DNA of 64,000 nucleotides from positions 806,001-870,000 of the forward strand of contig NZ_QGDD01000001.1 in the NCBI RefSeq assembly GCF_003160695.1, in the 5' to 3' direction. The notes under the pieces are model-generated. The model was not told the origin of the DNA, searched no databases, and was given only the letters and a program-made list of their open reading frames with translations. Made by a program: the position numbers and the translations under genes. Of this stretch, positions 1-10,558 are shown in pieces (within the stretch, counting starts at the first letter, position 1; each line of letters opens with the position of its first letter). The stretch comes from Nocardioides silvaticus (GTDB lineage Bacteria > Actinomycetota > Actinomycetes > Propionibacteriales > Nocardioidaceae).

Positions 1-355
1 GGGCGTCGCTGGCGACGACGAACGGCCCGGTGACCGTGCCGGAGTCGACCGCCTCGATCGCCAGCGCGTCGAGCGAGCAGACGCCGTAGACCGGCACCTC
101 CAGCACGTAGGCCATTGTCCGGGCCGACACCAGACCGACCCGGAGCCCGGTGAACGGGCCTGGCCCGACGCCCACCGCGATCGCGGTCAGGTCGCGGGCG
201 GTGATGGTCATCCGGCGGAGCACCTCGTCGACCAGCGGCGTCAGCTGTTCGCCGTGCCGCATGGTCTCGCTCGACGCCAGCTCGGCGACGACGTCCTCGC
301 CGTCGTGCACAGCGACGGTCACGGTCGGGGACGACGTGTCGAAGGCGAGGAGCAC
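1..355 (-). CDS. tsaB: tRNA threonylcarbamoyladenosine biosynthesis protein TsaB (partial, 3' end outside window)
   Basis: TsaB is the ASKHA-fold partner that dimerises with TsaD and, with TsaE, transfers threonylcarbamoyl to A37 of ANN-decoding tRNAs in the cytoplasm. The visible 118 residues begin LLAFDTSSPTVTVAV after a GTG start, typical of the family, and contain the hallmark GVGPGPFTGLRVG near residue 70. GTG at 355 is the only start that places the conserved N-terminus correctly; no clear ribosome binding site precedes it. The C-terminal half lies beyond position 1. tsaE lies upstream on the same strand, but a secreted glycosidase gene separates the two. Confidence 0.93.
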   Translation of the reverse strand, partial: MLLAFDTSSPTVTVAVHDGEDVVAELASSETMRHGEQLTPLVDEVLRRMTITARDLTAIAVGVGPGPFTGLRVGLVSARTMAYVLEVPVYGVCSLDALAIEAVDSGTVTGPFVVASDA

Positions 356-398
356 GGGGCCGAGGCTACTAGCGCCCGAACCCTCCCCGCGCCGGGCG

Positions 399-1697
399 TC
401 AGCGCCAGACCCGCACCCGGTCGATGGTCATCGTGACCTGGTCGGGGGTGTCGGTCGTGGGTGCGTTCCAGAACCCGCCCCAGCCCTGGGTCAGGACGAC
501 GTTGAAGGGCTGGTCGAACGGCGCGGAGCCCAGCAGCGGGTTCAACAGGGCGTCCAGCGCGTTCCACGAGTGCTCGAACGTCAGCTCGCCGTCGTAGTAG
601 AACCGCATCTCGCGCGGGGTCCACTCGACCGCGTAGGTGTGGTAGTCGCTGGCGTCACTGACGTACCCGTCCTGCCCGGTGTGCACGTCGCGGTCGCCGT
701 CGGAGTAGTGCACCGACGGGTACACGCGGTCGGGCAGGACGCTGTACCACTCGGCGATGTCGATCTCGCCCGAGAGCGGCCAGGCGCCGTACGTCGGGGC
801 GTCGGGGAACATCCAGATCGCCGAGTGCGCTCCCTGGACGCGAGTCTGAGGCATCCGGGCCCGCACCTCGAACCGCCCGTACGCCTGCGCGAACCGGCCT
901 TTGGTGGTCACCGCCCCCGCGACCCGGTCGGTCGGGAGGCTGCCCCACGGGGTCGCGCAGGTGATCGGCTCCGCGTGCTTCACCGCGCTCAGGTGCAGCG
1001 CGCCGCCGGAGACCGTCACGGTCTGCGCGGAGTCCACGTAGCAGGCCGATCCGGCGTACAACCCGTTGACCATCCCGCTGACCGCGCTGTCCTGGGCGAT
1101 CCACCGGGTGGGGTCGAGGGCGTCACCCTCGAACTCGTCCACGAAGCTGCACTCCCACCACGAGCCGTCCGCCTTCAGCACGCGCTCGCCACAGGCGTCG
1201 GCGGGCGGCTCCGGCGCTCCGGGCGGCGTCGGCTCGACCGGCAGCTCCGGCTCAGCAGGGAGCTCCGGCGCAGCAGGAACCTCCGGCTCGACGGGAACCT
1301 CCGGCTCGACAGGAACCTCCGGCTCGACGGGAACCTCCGGCTCCGTCGGGCCGTCCCCGACGACCGCCGGCGTGATGACCCAGGTCCTGCTGGCGAGCCG
1401 ACGGCTCACAGCCCGGACGGTCCACGGGGAGCTCGGGTGCGCGATGATGACCCGGTAGCGGCCCTGACGGTCCGCACGGACAGCGCGGACCTGCCGCCAG
1501 CGCTGTCCCGCCTTGCGCAGGACCTGCACCCGCGCGCGAGCCGGCGCGCGACCGGCGAGGACGACCCCGCGCTCGGTGACGCGCGGCGGGTCGAGCGTGA
1601 CGCGGGAACGACCGGCGTCGGCGGCGGGAACGTCGACGGCCACCGCAGCAGTGGTGAACAGGCAGGCGAGCAGGACGAGCAGAGCGCGGAAGCGCAC
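399..1697 (-). CDS. Secreted glycoside hydrolase family 16 protein
   Basis: Probable exported endo-beta-glucanase-type enzyme (432 aa). Residues 1-27 form a signal peptide (RFRALLVLLACLFTTAAVAV). A beta-rich domain follows (about 33-112), then a proline/glutamate linker of EPEVPV-like repeats (117-167), then a GH16 jelly-roll catalytic domain (about 175-432). The GH16 active-site signature GEIDIAEW is present: both catalytic glutamates and the central aspartate. The GTG at 1697 is preferred over the in-frame GTG at 1730 because GGAGGG sits 7 nt upstream of it. Substrate (laminarin, lichenan or other beta-glucan) cannot be read from sequence. The gene lies between tsaE and tsaB, genes normally adjacent, so it is probably an acquired insertion into a housekeeping operon. 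Confidence 0.88.
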   Translation of the reverse strand: MRFRALLVLLACLFTTAAVAVDVPAADAGRSRVTLDPPRVTERGVVLAGRAPARARVQVLRKAGQRWRQVRAVRADRQGRYRVIIAHPSSPWTVRAVSRRLASRTWVITPAVVGDGPTEPEVPVEPEVPVEPEVPVEPEVPAAPELPAEPELPVEPTPPGAPEPPADACGERVLKADGSWWECSFVDEFEGDALDPTRWIAQDSAVSGMVNGLYAGSACYVDSAQTVTVSGGALHLSAVKHAEPITCATPWGSLPTDRVAGAVTTKGRFAQAYGRFEVRARMPQTRVQGAHSAIWMFPDAPTYGAWPLSGEIDIAEWYSVLPDRVYPSVHYSDGDRDVHTGQDGYVSDASDYHTYAVEWTPREMRFYYDGELTFEHSWNALDALLNPLLGSAPFDQPFNVVLTQGWGGFWNAPTTDTPDQVTMTIDRVRVWR

Positions 1698-1856
1698 GAG
1701 AAGACCCTCCAAGATCCGAGAGCCGGCCACCCTCCACGGGCCGGCTCACGAATGATTGAAAGGTAAAGAAACGCGGAGTGCACGCCTCTTCGAGGAGTAC
1801 TGGGCGAAGGCCTTCTCGGCTAGTTCGGAAGGGCTAGGGACGTCCTGTCCGGATGG

Positions 1857-2804
1857 TCAGAACCTGAGGTCGACGTCGAGCCAGCGGCCACCCAGCGGGT
1901 CGATCTCGACCGTCCGCGGATCGCGGTCCTCGATGACGTTGCCGCCGGCGGCGCGGGTGATCCGCACCTCGAGCGGCGACTCCGCGAGGTCCTCGGCGAG
2001 CCCCTCGCCCCACTCCACCACCGTGACCGCTCGGTCCAGGTCGGTGTCGAGGTCGAGGTCGTCGAGCTCGGCGGCGCCACCGAGCCGGTAGGCGTCGACA
2101 TGCACCAGGCCGGGCCCGCCCACCAGCGACGGGTGCACCCGGGAGATCACGAAGGTGGGCGAGGTGATGTCGCCCCGCACCTGGAGCGCCGCGCCCAGCC
2201 CCTGGGTGAAGGTGGTCTTGCCGGCGCCGAGGTCGCCGCTCAGGACCAGCACGTCCCCGGCGACCAGCACCCCGGCGACCCGGGTGGCCAGCGCCCGCAT
2301 GTCCTCGGCGGTGGGCACGTCGAACCGGCGGGGCAGCGCACGGGCGAGCTCGACGTACGGCGTCTGCCGGCCGGTCTCGGCGAAGCCCTGTTGCCGCCAG
2401 AACCGCACCGTGTGGGGCAGCTCCTCGCGCGCGATCACCACGGCGCGCTCGGCGTCGCCCGCCCCCAGCGTGGTCGCCGCGTGGAGCCCGGCTCGCACCA
2501 GGGCGACCGCGACGCCGCGGCCGCGGGCGGCCGGGGTGAGCCCGAACCGGCGCAGGTGGACCGTGCGCCCGTCCGGCTCGGCGTCCAGCAGCACGGCGCC
2601 CGCCGGCTGCCCGTCGACGCGGGCGACCAGACCGGCACCGTCGGCGAGCCGGGCGCCGATGGTCTCCTCGGTCTCCGCCAGCGCGTCGGTCGGCGGGTCG
2701 AGCGGCGGCCGGTCGGCGAACGCGTCGCGGACGATGCCGAGCACGACGTCGGCCGCCTCCGGGCCGACGACCTCGATCACCGGCTCGCTGGTCGTCGCGG
2801 TCAC
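1857..2804 (-). CDS. tsaE: GNAT acetyltransferase domain fused to TsaE ATPase
   Basis: Two-domain protein of 315 aa. Residues 8-155 look like a GNAT N-acetyltransferase (acetyl-CoA loop near GLTPAARGRGVA, then FWRQQGF). Residues about 165-315 are TsaE, the ATPase of the t6A-modification complex, with Walker A SGDLGAGKTTF (189-199), SPTFVI, and a VVEWGEGL stretch. The GTG at 2804 overlaps the stop of the upstream hydrolase gene by 4 bp (GTGA), indicating translational coupling. TsaE alone is usually about 150 aa, so the acetyltransferase part is extra. RimI is the usual GNAT of tsa clusters, but this domain need not be RimI; its substrate is unknown. Confidence 0.92.
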   Translation of the reverse strand: MTATTSEPVIEVVGPEAADVVLGIVRDAFADRPPLDPPTDALAETEETIGARLADGAGLVARVDGQPAGAVLLDAEPDGRTVHLRRFGLTPAARGRGVAVALVRAGLHAATTLGAGDAERAVVIAREELPHTVRFWRQQGFAETGRQTPYVELARALPRRFDVPTAEDMRALATRVAGVLVAGDVLVLSGDLGAGKTTFTQGLGAALQVRGDITSPTFVISRVHPSLVGGPGLVHVDAYRLGGAAELDDLDLDTDLDRAVTVVEWGEGLAEDLAESPLEVRITRAAGGNVIEDRDPRTVEIDPLGGRWLDVDLRF

Positions 2805-3901
2805 CGGCTGCGCGCTCCTGTCGTGGCCGCGGTGATCAGCTGGTCGAGCTCGGCGTTGACGAGGTCGTGCCGCTCGAAGATCACCATGTGCCCGGCGCCC
2901 TCGCACTCCAGCAGGTGCGACCCGGGGATCCGCGAGTGCAGCTTGCGCGAGTGGCCGATGGAGGTCACCTTGTCGCTCGTGCCGCACACGACCGAGGTCG
3001 GGATCGCACCGAGCGCCTCGACGGTGTGGAACTTGTCGAGGCTCGTGAACAGCGGGAAGAAGTCGGCGACGACCTCGAAGGGCGTCGCGGAGAGCATCTC
3101 GTCGACGAACCGGACGTAGTCGGCCGGCACGTCACTGCCGAACGCGTAGCGGTCGGTCGCCACCGTGGCGATGGTGCGACCCATCCGGCGGAACACGTCG
3201 ACCGTGCGGTGGCCGCGGTGCAGGGTCCGGATCGCGCGATGGGTGAACGGGCCGCTCAGCCTGGCCGGGAGCATCGGCAGCAGGATCCGGCTGACGTCGA
3301 GCCCACCCGCCGTGGTGGAGATCAGCCCGATGCCGACGACCCGGTCGCCGATCAGCTCGGGGAACTCCTCCGCCAGCGCGACGATCGACATGCCGCCCAT
3401 CGAGTGACCGACGAGCACGACCGGTCCCTCCGGCGCGGCCGCGTCGATGACGGCCTTGAGGTCGCGGCCGAGCTGTTCGATCGTCGAGTGCTCGCGGTCG
3501 GACCGACCGGAGCGACCGTGCGACCGCTGGTCGTAGAAGACGGTGCGCACCAGGTTGCGGTAGGCGGCGCGCTGGAAGTGCCAGCAGTCGAGGGTGAGGC
3601 AGAAGCCGTGCACGAACACCACGGTGACGTCGGGAGCCGCTCCGGCCACGCGCCGCAGGAACCGGCCGGCGCGGTCGAGGGTGTGGGAGTCGTCGAGCTC
3701 GTCGACCTCCACGTGGAGGGGTACGCCGTCGTCGGCGACCACCGTGACCGGCTCGGACCGGAGCGCTCCGAATGCGATCTCCTCCCCGACCCGCCTGCTG
3801 ATCGACCGCTGCTGGCGCAGCAGCGCCACCGCGCCGCCCGCGGCGGCGACACCGACCGCGCCGGCGAGGGAGCCGACGATCCGCCGGCGCACGGAGCTCA
3901 T
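2801..3901 (-). CDS. Alpha/beta hydrolase, membrane-anchored
   Basis: Hydrolase of 366 aa. An N-terminal hydrophobic stretch (about 9-28, LAGAVGVAAAGGAVALL) suggests a signal anchor. The alpha/beta core has the oxyanion HGF motif at 98-100, nucleophile elbow GHSMGG with Ser167, and a late GAGHM containing the probable catalytic His. ATG at 3901 overlaps the alr stop by 4 bp and its stop overlaps the tsaE start by 4 bp, so alr, this gene and tsaE are one transcriptional and translational unit. This hydrolase is a frequent alr/tsaE neighbour in actinobacteria; esterase or lipase activity is likely but the substrate is unknown. Confidence 0.9.
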   Translation of the reverse strand: MSSVRRRIVGSLAGAVGVAAAGGAVALLRQQRSISRRVGEEIAFGALRSEPVTVVADDGVPLHVEVDELDDSHTLDRAGRFLRRVAGAAPDVTVVFVHGFCLTLDCWHFQRAAYRNLVRTVFYDQRSHGRSGRSDREHSTIEQLGRDLKAVIDAAAPEGPVVLVGHSMGGMSIVALAEEFPELIGDRVVGIGLISTTAGGLDVSRILLPMLPARLSGPFTHRAIRTLHRGHRTVDVFRRMGRTIATVATDRYAFGSDVPADYVRFVDEMLSATPFEVVADFFPLFTSLDKFHTVEALGAIPTSVVCGTSDKVTSIGHSRKLHSRIPGSHLLECEGAGHMVIFERHDLVNAELDQLITAATTGARSR

Positions 3902-5064
3902 GGATCGACCTTAGAGGCCGGGTCGCCGGTGTCGACGTACACCCGGCCGGACCGGCCGCCGATCCTGGTGACGATCTCGTAGCTGATCGTCCCGCACGCC
4001 TCGGCCCACTCCTGCGCGGTCGGGACGTCGGGGCCGGCACCGAACAGCACCACCTCGTCGCCGACCGCGGCCGCGTCGCCGCCGAGGTCGACCATGAACT
4101 GGTCCATGCAGACCCGGCCGCGCAGCGGCCGGCGCCGGCGGCCGACGGCGACCTCCGCCGCGGTGCCGGGCGAGCCGGGCTGGAACGCGTGGCGCGGGAC
4201 CCCGTCGCCGTAGCCCAGCGGCACCAGCCCCAACGTCGTCGCGCGGTCGGCGACCCAGTGGTGCCCGTAGGAGACGGCGTCGCCGGGCTCGAGCTGCTTG
4301 ACCAGGGCGAGCCGGGTGCGCACGGTCATCGCCGGCACCAGGCCCAGGTCCGCCGGCGTCTCCCCCGGTGCCGGGTCGAGGCCGTAGATCGCCAAGCCGC
4401 AGCGCACGGCGTCGAACCGCGACGAGGGGCGCAGGATCGCTGCCGCTGAGTTGGCGAGGTGGAGCAGCTCCGGCCGGAGTCCCGAGTCCTCCGCCAGCGC
4501 GACCGCGGCGCGGAAGGCCTGCTCCTGGCGGTCGTTGGCGGGATGGCGGGGCTCGTCGGCGCACGCGAAGTGCGAGAACAGCCCGGTGATCTTCCAGCTG
4601 CCGGCGCGCTCACCGTCCCGCGCCCTGGCGAAGAGCTCCGCCCAGGCTGCGCGGGACGCGCCACCTCGGTTGAGGCCGGTGTCGACCTTGAGCTGCACGC
4701 GCGCGCGGCGACCCGCGGTAGCGGCCGCGGCGGCGATGTCGTCGAGCTCGGCGACGGAGTACGCCGTCAGGTCGATCCCCTCGGCGACCGGCCGCACCAG
4801 GTCCGTGCCGGGCACCGTCAGCCAGCAGAGCAGCGGCCCGCCGTACCCGGCGTCACGGAGTCGCACCGCCTCCGCAACGGTCGCGACGGCGATCCACTCC
4901 GCGCCACCGTCGCGTGCGGCGCGCGCCGCCTGCTCGAGCCCGTGGCCGTAGCCGTCGGCCTTCACCACGGCGATCAGCGGCACCCCCGTCAGCCTGCGGA
5001 GGACACCGACGTTGTGCCGGATCGCCGCCAGGTCGACCACGATCTCGGCCGGCTCCTCGGACAT
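3898..5064 (-). CDS. alr: Alanine racemase
   Basis: PLP enzyme interconverting L- and D-alanine, supplying D-Ala for peptidoglycan. The 388-aa protein has the PLP-binding lysine in AVVKADGYGHG (Lys35) and the second-domain catalytic tyrosine region GYGDGVPRH, followed by RGRVCMDQFMVDLG, all family hallmarks. The ATG at 5064 (MSEEPAEIVVDLAAIRHN) gives the normal N-terminus; upstream in-frame codons are shadow sequence over the nnr gene. The nnrE/nnrD stop lies 16 bp upstream and the hydrolase start overlaps the alr stop, consistent with one operon from glmS towards tsaE. Confidence 0.97.
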   Translation of the reverse strand: MSEEPAEIVVDLAAIRHNVGVLRRLTGVPLIAVVKADGYGHGLEQAARAARDGGAEWIAVATVAEAVRLRDAGYGGPLLCWLTVPGTDLVRPVAEGIDLTAYSVAELDDIAAAAATAGRRARVQLKVDTGLNRGGASRAAWAELFARARDGERAGSWKITGLFSHFACADEPRHPANDRQEQAFRAAVALAEDSGLRPELLHLANSAAAILRPSSRFDAVRCGLAIYGLDPAPGETPADLGLVPAMTVRTRLALVKQLEPGDAVSYGHHWVADRATTLGLVPLGYGDGVPRHAFQPGSPGTAAEVAVGRRRRPLRGRVCMDQFMVDLGGDAAAVGDEVVLFGAGPDVPTAQEWAEACGTISYEIVTRIGGRSGRVYVDTGDPASKVDP

Positions 5065-5080
5065 GGGACCGATCCTTCCA

Positions 5081-6547
5081 TCACCCGACCAGCGTTGCGA
5101 CGACCGCCGGCAGCGCGCGGGCCGCGTCGCCGGCGACGATCGGTCCGCCCTGGGAGGCGAGGGTCGCCGCCGCGCCGTGCAGCCAGGAGCCGACCGACGC
5201 GGCGTCGTACGGCGAGAGGCCGGCGGCGAGCAGCGCACCGATGACGCCGCTCAGCACGTCCCCCGCACCCGCGGTGGCGAGCCACGGCGTGCCGGACGTC
5301 GTGACCCGGACCGGGCGGCCCGGCTCCGCGACCAGCGTGTGCCGGCCCTTGAGCAGCACCGTGGTGCGGTACCTCTCGGCGGCGGCTCGGGCGTGCCGGA
5401 GCGGTGCCGCCTCGATCTCGTCGCGCTCGACGCCGAGCATCGCGGCGAGCTCGCCGGCATGGGGCGTGAGGACCGCCGGGGCAGCGCCGACCCGGTCCGC
5501 GAACGCGAGGGCGTCGGCGTCGACGACCAGGGGCACGTCGTCCGCAAGCGCGGCGCGGAGCGCCTCCTCGGCACCGTCGTGGCTGCCGGACCCGACGACC
5601 CACGCCTGCACCCGGCCGTCGCCGACGACCTCGGGACGCGCAGCCCGGACCCGGTCGGCGACGCTGGGATCGCCGACGTACCGGACCATGCCCGCAAGCC
5701 CGCATTCCGCGCCGGCCACGCAGAGCAGCGCGGCACCCGGGTACGCCGCTGAGCCGGCGCGGACACCGACCACGCCGCGGGTGTACTTCTGCGCGTGCGG
5801 GCCGGGCCGCGGCACCAGCGCGGCCACATCGGCGGGCTGCAGCGCCTCGAGGGCGGGCTCGGGCAGATCGAGCCCGATGTCGACGAGGTGGACGACGCCG
5901 CTGGCCGTCGAGGCCGGGTCGACGAGGTGGGCGACCTTGTGGGTGCCGAACGTGACCGTCACGTCCGCTACCACGTGCGGCCCGACCAGCTCGCCGCCGT
6001 CGACGTCCACCCCCGACGGGGTGTCGACGGCCACCACCGGCACTCCGGCGACCGCCTCCAGCGCGGCGGCCGCCCCCTCCCGCAGCGGCGGGCGGCCCCC
6101 GATCCCGACGATGCCGTCCACGACCACGTCGAAGTCACTGCGTCTCGATACGGTCGCTCGCTGCGCTCGCTCCCTACTCGACGACCGGGGCTGCTCGGTC
6201 GTCGGGTAGTCCGAGGCGCTAGCCGAGGACGTATCGAGACGCCGTACGACGCCTCCGGCCTGTCCGAGCGCAGCCACTCCGGCGGCATGGGCCTTGTCCG
6301 AGAGCAGCCACGCCTCGACGTACGCTCCCCGCCGCGCGAGCACCGCACCGGCGTAGAGCGCATCGCCGCCGTTGTCGCCGGACCCGACAAGCAACAGCAC
6401 CCGCCGCCCGTAGCCGCCGCCGAGCAGGTCGAGCACCGCGTGGGCCAGCCCGTGCGCCGCTCGCTGCATCAGCGCACCCTCCGGCAGCTGGGCCAGCAGC
6501 CTCGCCTCGGCTGCCCGGACCTGCTCGACGGTGTGGGCGCGGATCAT
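5081..6547 (-). CDS. nnr: Bifunctional NAD(P)H-hydrate epimerase / ADP-dependent dehydratase
   Basis: Repairs damaged NAD(P)HX: the N-terminal NnrE epimerase (1 to about 230; [11 protein letters not shown] at 54-64, VDGIVGIGG) interconverts R and S hydrates, and the C-terminal NnrD dehydratase (about 245-488; [28 protein letters not shown]) restores NAD(P)H. The 488-aa protein starts at ATG 6547, overlapping acpS by 4 bp. It is odd in carrying, within NnrE, about 34 residues (103-136, rich in S, R, T) encoded by a 101-bp imperfect palindrome that keeps the frame and falls just before the conserved [11 protein letters not shown] strand. The insertion probably forms a surface loop. Confidence 0.94.
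   Translation of the reverse strand: MIRAHTVEQVRAAEARLLAQLPEGALMQRAAHGLAHAVLDLLGGGYGRRVLLLVGSGDNGGDALYAGAVLARRGAYVEAWLLSDKAHAAGVAALGQAGGVVRRLDTSSASASDYPTTEQPRSSSRERAQRATVSRRSDFDVVVDGIVGIGGRPPLREGAAAALEAVAGVPVVAVDTPSGVDVDGGELVGPHVVADVTVTFGTHKVAHLVDPASTASGVVHLVDIGLDLPEPALEALQPADVAALVPRPGPHAQKYTRGVVGVRAGSAAYPGAALLCVAGAECGLAGMVRYVGDPSVADRVRAARPEVVGDGRVQAWVVGSGSHDGAEEALRAALADDVPLVVDADALAFADRVGAAPAVLTPHAGELAAMLGVERDEIEAAPLRHARAAAERYRTTVLLKGRHTLVAEPGRPVRVTTSGTPWLATAGAGDVLSGVIGALLAAGLSPYDAASVGSWLHGAAATLASQGGPIVAGDAARALPAVVATLVG
6140..6242. repeat. In-frame palindromic repeat element inside nnrE
   Basis: The ends are perfect inverted repeats: GCGTCTCGATACG at 6140-6152 and CGTATCGAGACGC at 6230-6242. 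A second nested pair (CTACTCGACGACCG at 6174-6187 with CGGTCGTCGGGTAG at 6196-6209, one mismatch) closes an 8-nt loop, and the flanks are direct CGCTCG iterations. The element is too short to encode a transposase. It reads through in frame as residues 103-136 of the Nnr protein. Its ends resemble the other GTCTCGA-type palindromes in this window. Confidence 0.85.
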
Positions 6548-6897
6548 GACTCGAGGACGACCATCGCCGAGGCGATGCCGGCGTCGTGGGAGAGCGAGAG
6601 GTGGATGTGCTGCACGCCGAGGGCATCGGCCTGCGCGCGGACCGTGCCGCGGATCTCGAACACCGGCCGGCCGGACTCCTCGCGGATCACCTCGGCGTCG
6701 TGCCACTCCATCCCGCGCGGGGCGCCGAGCGCCTTGGCGAGCGCCTCCTTGGCGGCGAAGCGGGCGGCCAGCGAAGCGACCGGCAGGGTCCGCTCGGCCT
6801 CGGTGAAGAGACGTACGGCGAGCGCCGGTGTGCGCTCGATGGACGCCGCGAAGCGGTCGAGCTCGCACACGTCGATGCCGACGCCGATCACCGCCAC
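6544..6897 (-). CDS. acpS: Holo-[acyl-carrier-protein] synthase
   Basis: Transfers the 4'-phosphopantetheine arm of CoA to the serine of acyl carrier protein in fatty-acid (and possibly polyketide) synthesis. The 117-aa size is standard. Mg-binding residues are seen in [11 protein letters not shown] near the N-terminus and in [13 protein letters not shown], and the C-terminal [13 protein letters not shown] is typical. GTG at 6897 gives VAVIGVGID, the expected start. It lies 8 bp downstream of the glmS stop and overlaps nnr by 4 bp, so it is co-transcribed with both. Confidence 0.96.
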   Translation of the reverse strand: MAVIGVGIDVCELDRFAASIERTPALAVRLFTEAERTLPVASLAARFAAKEALAKALGAPRGMEWHDAEVIREESGRPVFEIRGTVRAQADALGVQHIHLSLSHDAGIASAMVVLES

Positions 6898-6905
6898 GAT
6901 GCCGC

Positions 6906-8750
<1,845 letters not shown>

Positions 8751-8793
8751 GGCAGTCAACTCTACGAGATGGGCGACTGATTGAATCGTCGCC

Positions 8794-9765
8794 ATGCGCG
8801 ACCACGAGAACGGCGACGACCACTCACGCGAGTCGTCGCCGTACCTCGAGCTCGACCGCGCCACCTGGGCCGCCCTCGCCTCGGAGACCGAGAGCCCGCT
8901 CACCGAGGACGAGATCGTCGCCCTCCGGGGCCTCGGCGACCAGCTCGACCTCGACGAGATCGTCCAGGTCTACCTGCCGCTCTCGCGGTTGCTGAGCCTC
9001 CGGGTCGAGGCGGCGGGGAACCTCCACCGCGCCCAGGAGGAGTTCCTCCACCGCACGACTCCCCCGCGGACGCCGTTCGTCATCGGCCTGGCCGGCTCCG
9101 TCGCCGCAGGCAAGTCCACCGCCGCCCGCGTGCTGCAGCAGATGCTCGCGCGCTGGCCGGCCCACCCCAACGTCGCCCTGGTCACCACCGACGGGTTCCT
9201 GTACCCCAACGCCGAGCTCGAGCGTCGCGGCCTGCTGGAGCGCAAGGGGTTCCCGGAGTCGTACGACAGGCGCGCGCTCATGAAGTTCGTCGTCGACATC
9301 AAGTCCGGCAAGGACGAGGTGCGCGCGCCGAAGTACTCCCACCTGATCTACGACGTCGTCCCGGACGAGCGGATCGTCGTCAACCGTCCCGACATCCTCA
9401 TCCTCGAGGGCCTCAACGTGCTCCAGCCGGCCCGGGTCCGCGGTGACGGCCGCGCCGGGCTCGGTCTCTCCGACTTCTTCGACTTCTCGATCTTCGTCGA
9501 CGCTGCCGTCGCTCACATCCGCGACTGGTACGTCGACCGCTTCCTCCGCCTGCGCGAGACCGCGTTCCGCGACCCCGACTCCTACTTCGCCAAGTACGCC
9601 CAGCTCACCCACGACGTCGCCGTCGACGAGGCGCGCCGGATCTGGGACACCATCAACGGCCCCAACCTCGAGCAGAACGTGCTCCCCACCCGCTCCCGCG
9701 CGACGCTCGTGCTGCGCAAGGACGCCGACCACTCGGTCCGCTACGTGCGGCTGCGGAAGATCTGA
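8794..9765 (+). CDS. coaA: Type I pantothenate kinase
   Basis: Phosphorylates pantothenate in the committed step of CoA synthesis, which supplies the substrate used by the neighbouring AcpS. The 323-aa protein matches the prokaryotic CoaA (P-loop) type: Walker [10 protein letters not shown] at 101-109, [16 protein letters not shown] and [12 protein letters not shown] are all present. ATG 8794 is followed by an acidic stretch before the conserved core. The stop lies only 4 bp from the stop of the convergent ABC permease, leaving no room for a conventional intergenic terminator. Confidence 0.97.
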   Translation: MRDHENGDDHSRESSPYLELDRATWAALASETESPLTEDEIVALRGLGDQLDLDEIVQVYLPLSRLLSLRVEAAGNLHRAQEEFLHRTTPPRTPFVIGLAGSVAAGKSTAARVLQQMLARWPAHPNVALVTTDGFLYPNAELERRGLLERKGFPESYDRRALMKFVVDIKSGKDEVRAPKYSHLIYDVVPDERIVVNRPDILILEGLNVLQPARVRGDGRAGLGLSDFFDFSIFVDAAVAHIRDWYVDRFLRLRETAFRDPDSYFAKYAQLTHDVAVDEARRIWDTINGPNLEQNVLPTRSRATLVLRKDADHSVRYVRLRKI

Positions 9766-9769
9766 CTGG

Positions 9770-10558
9770 TCAGCCGATATCGCGGCGCAGCGTGGTGAGC
9801 CGGCCCGCGATCGCGAACGCCGCCGCGTAGGCCAGCATCACGAGCACCGCCGCCCACCGCGGGAGCAGGTCGACGCTCGCGGGGTCGCCGAAGAAGGTGG
9901 CGCCGATGAGGGAGTCGGCGGCGCCACCGGGGAGGTACGCCGAGACCGCGGACAGCGCGTCGACCTGGGAGAGCACCAGGCGGGCGACCGGCTCGACGAA
10001 CTGGGTGAAGGCCAGGATGATCACGATCGCCGCGATCTGGTTGGACACCAGCGCCCCGAAGGCGACGCCGATCATCGCCCAGAGCGCGACGACGACCACA
10101 CCGAGCAGCAGCCCGCTCAGCACGTCGGCGTCACCGAGCATCGCGCCGTCGCCCTCGAGCTCCAGCAGTGGCGCGCCACCCGCGACCGTCGCCAGCACAC
10201 CCACGACGCCGAGCAGCAGCCCGACGGGCAGCACGGAGACCAGCTTGGCGAGCAGGAACGTCGTGCGGTCCGGCTCGACCAGCAGGCTCTGGGTGATCGT
10301 CTGGTAGCGGAATTCCGTGGTCATCGCCAGGCTGCCGACCACCAGCGGGAACACGTAGCCGACGCTGTTGACGACCGAGTAGACGGCCCGCGCGGCGTCC
10401 TCGCCGACGAGCGGGGCGTCCTCCTGCGGCACCAGCGCGAACGTCGCCGAGATGATGGCGGCGATGAAGACCAGGTAGCAGCCCATCACCAGGAGCAGGA
10501 TCCACCACATTCGGGTGGTGACGAGCTTGCGGTACTCCGCGACCAGCGCCGCCCTCAT
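9770..10558 (-). CDS. ABC-2-type transporter permease
   Basis: Integral membrane subunit (262 aa) of an ABC exporter. Six hydrophobic segments are visible: near MWWILLLVMGCYLVFIAAI, YVFPLVVGSLAMT, LVSVLPVGLLLGVVGVLA, LSGLLLGVVVVALWAMIG, QIAAIVIILAFTQF and AAVLVMLAYAAAFAIAG. ATG 10558 overlaps the ATPase stop by 4 bp, so the pair is coupled. The conserved TTEFRYQTITQSLL pattern is typical of ABC-2 permeases of the bacitracin/lantibiotic-export type. The transported compound is unknown. Confidence 0.87.
   Translation of the reverse strand: MRAALVAEYRKLVTTRMWWILLLVMGCYLVFIAAIISATFALVPQEDAPLVGEDAARAVYSVVNSVGYVFPLVVGSLAMTTEFRYQTITQSLLVEPDRTTFLLAKLVSVLPVGLLLGVVGVLATVAGGAPLLELEGDGAMLGDADVLSGLLLGVVVVALWAMIGVAFGALVSNQIAAIVIILAFTQFVEPVARLVLSQVDALSAVSAYLPGGAADSLIGATFFGDPASVDLLPRWAAVLVMLAYAAAFAIAGRLTTLRRDIG

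Noticed and set aside
6140..6242. Insertion sequence inside nnrE
   Set aside because: Terminal inverted repeats are present but the element is about 0.1 kb with no transposase and no clear target-site duplication; described as a palindromic repeat instead.
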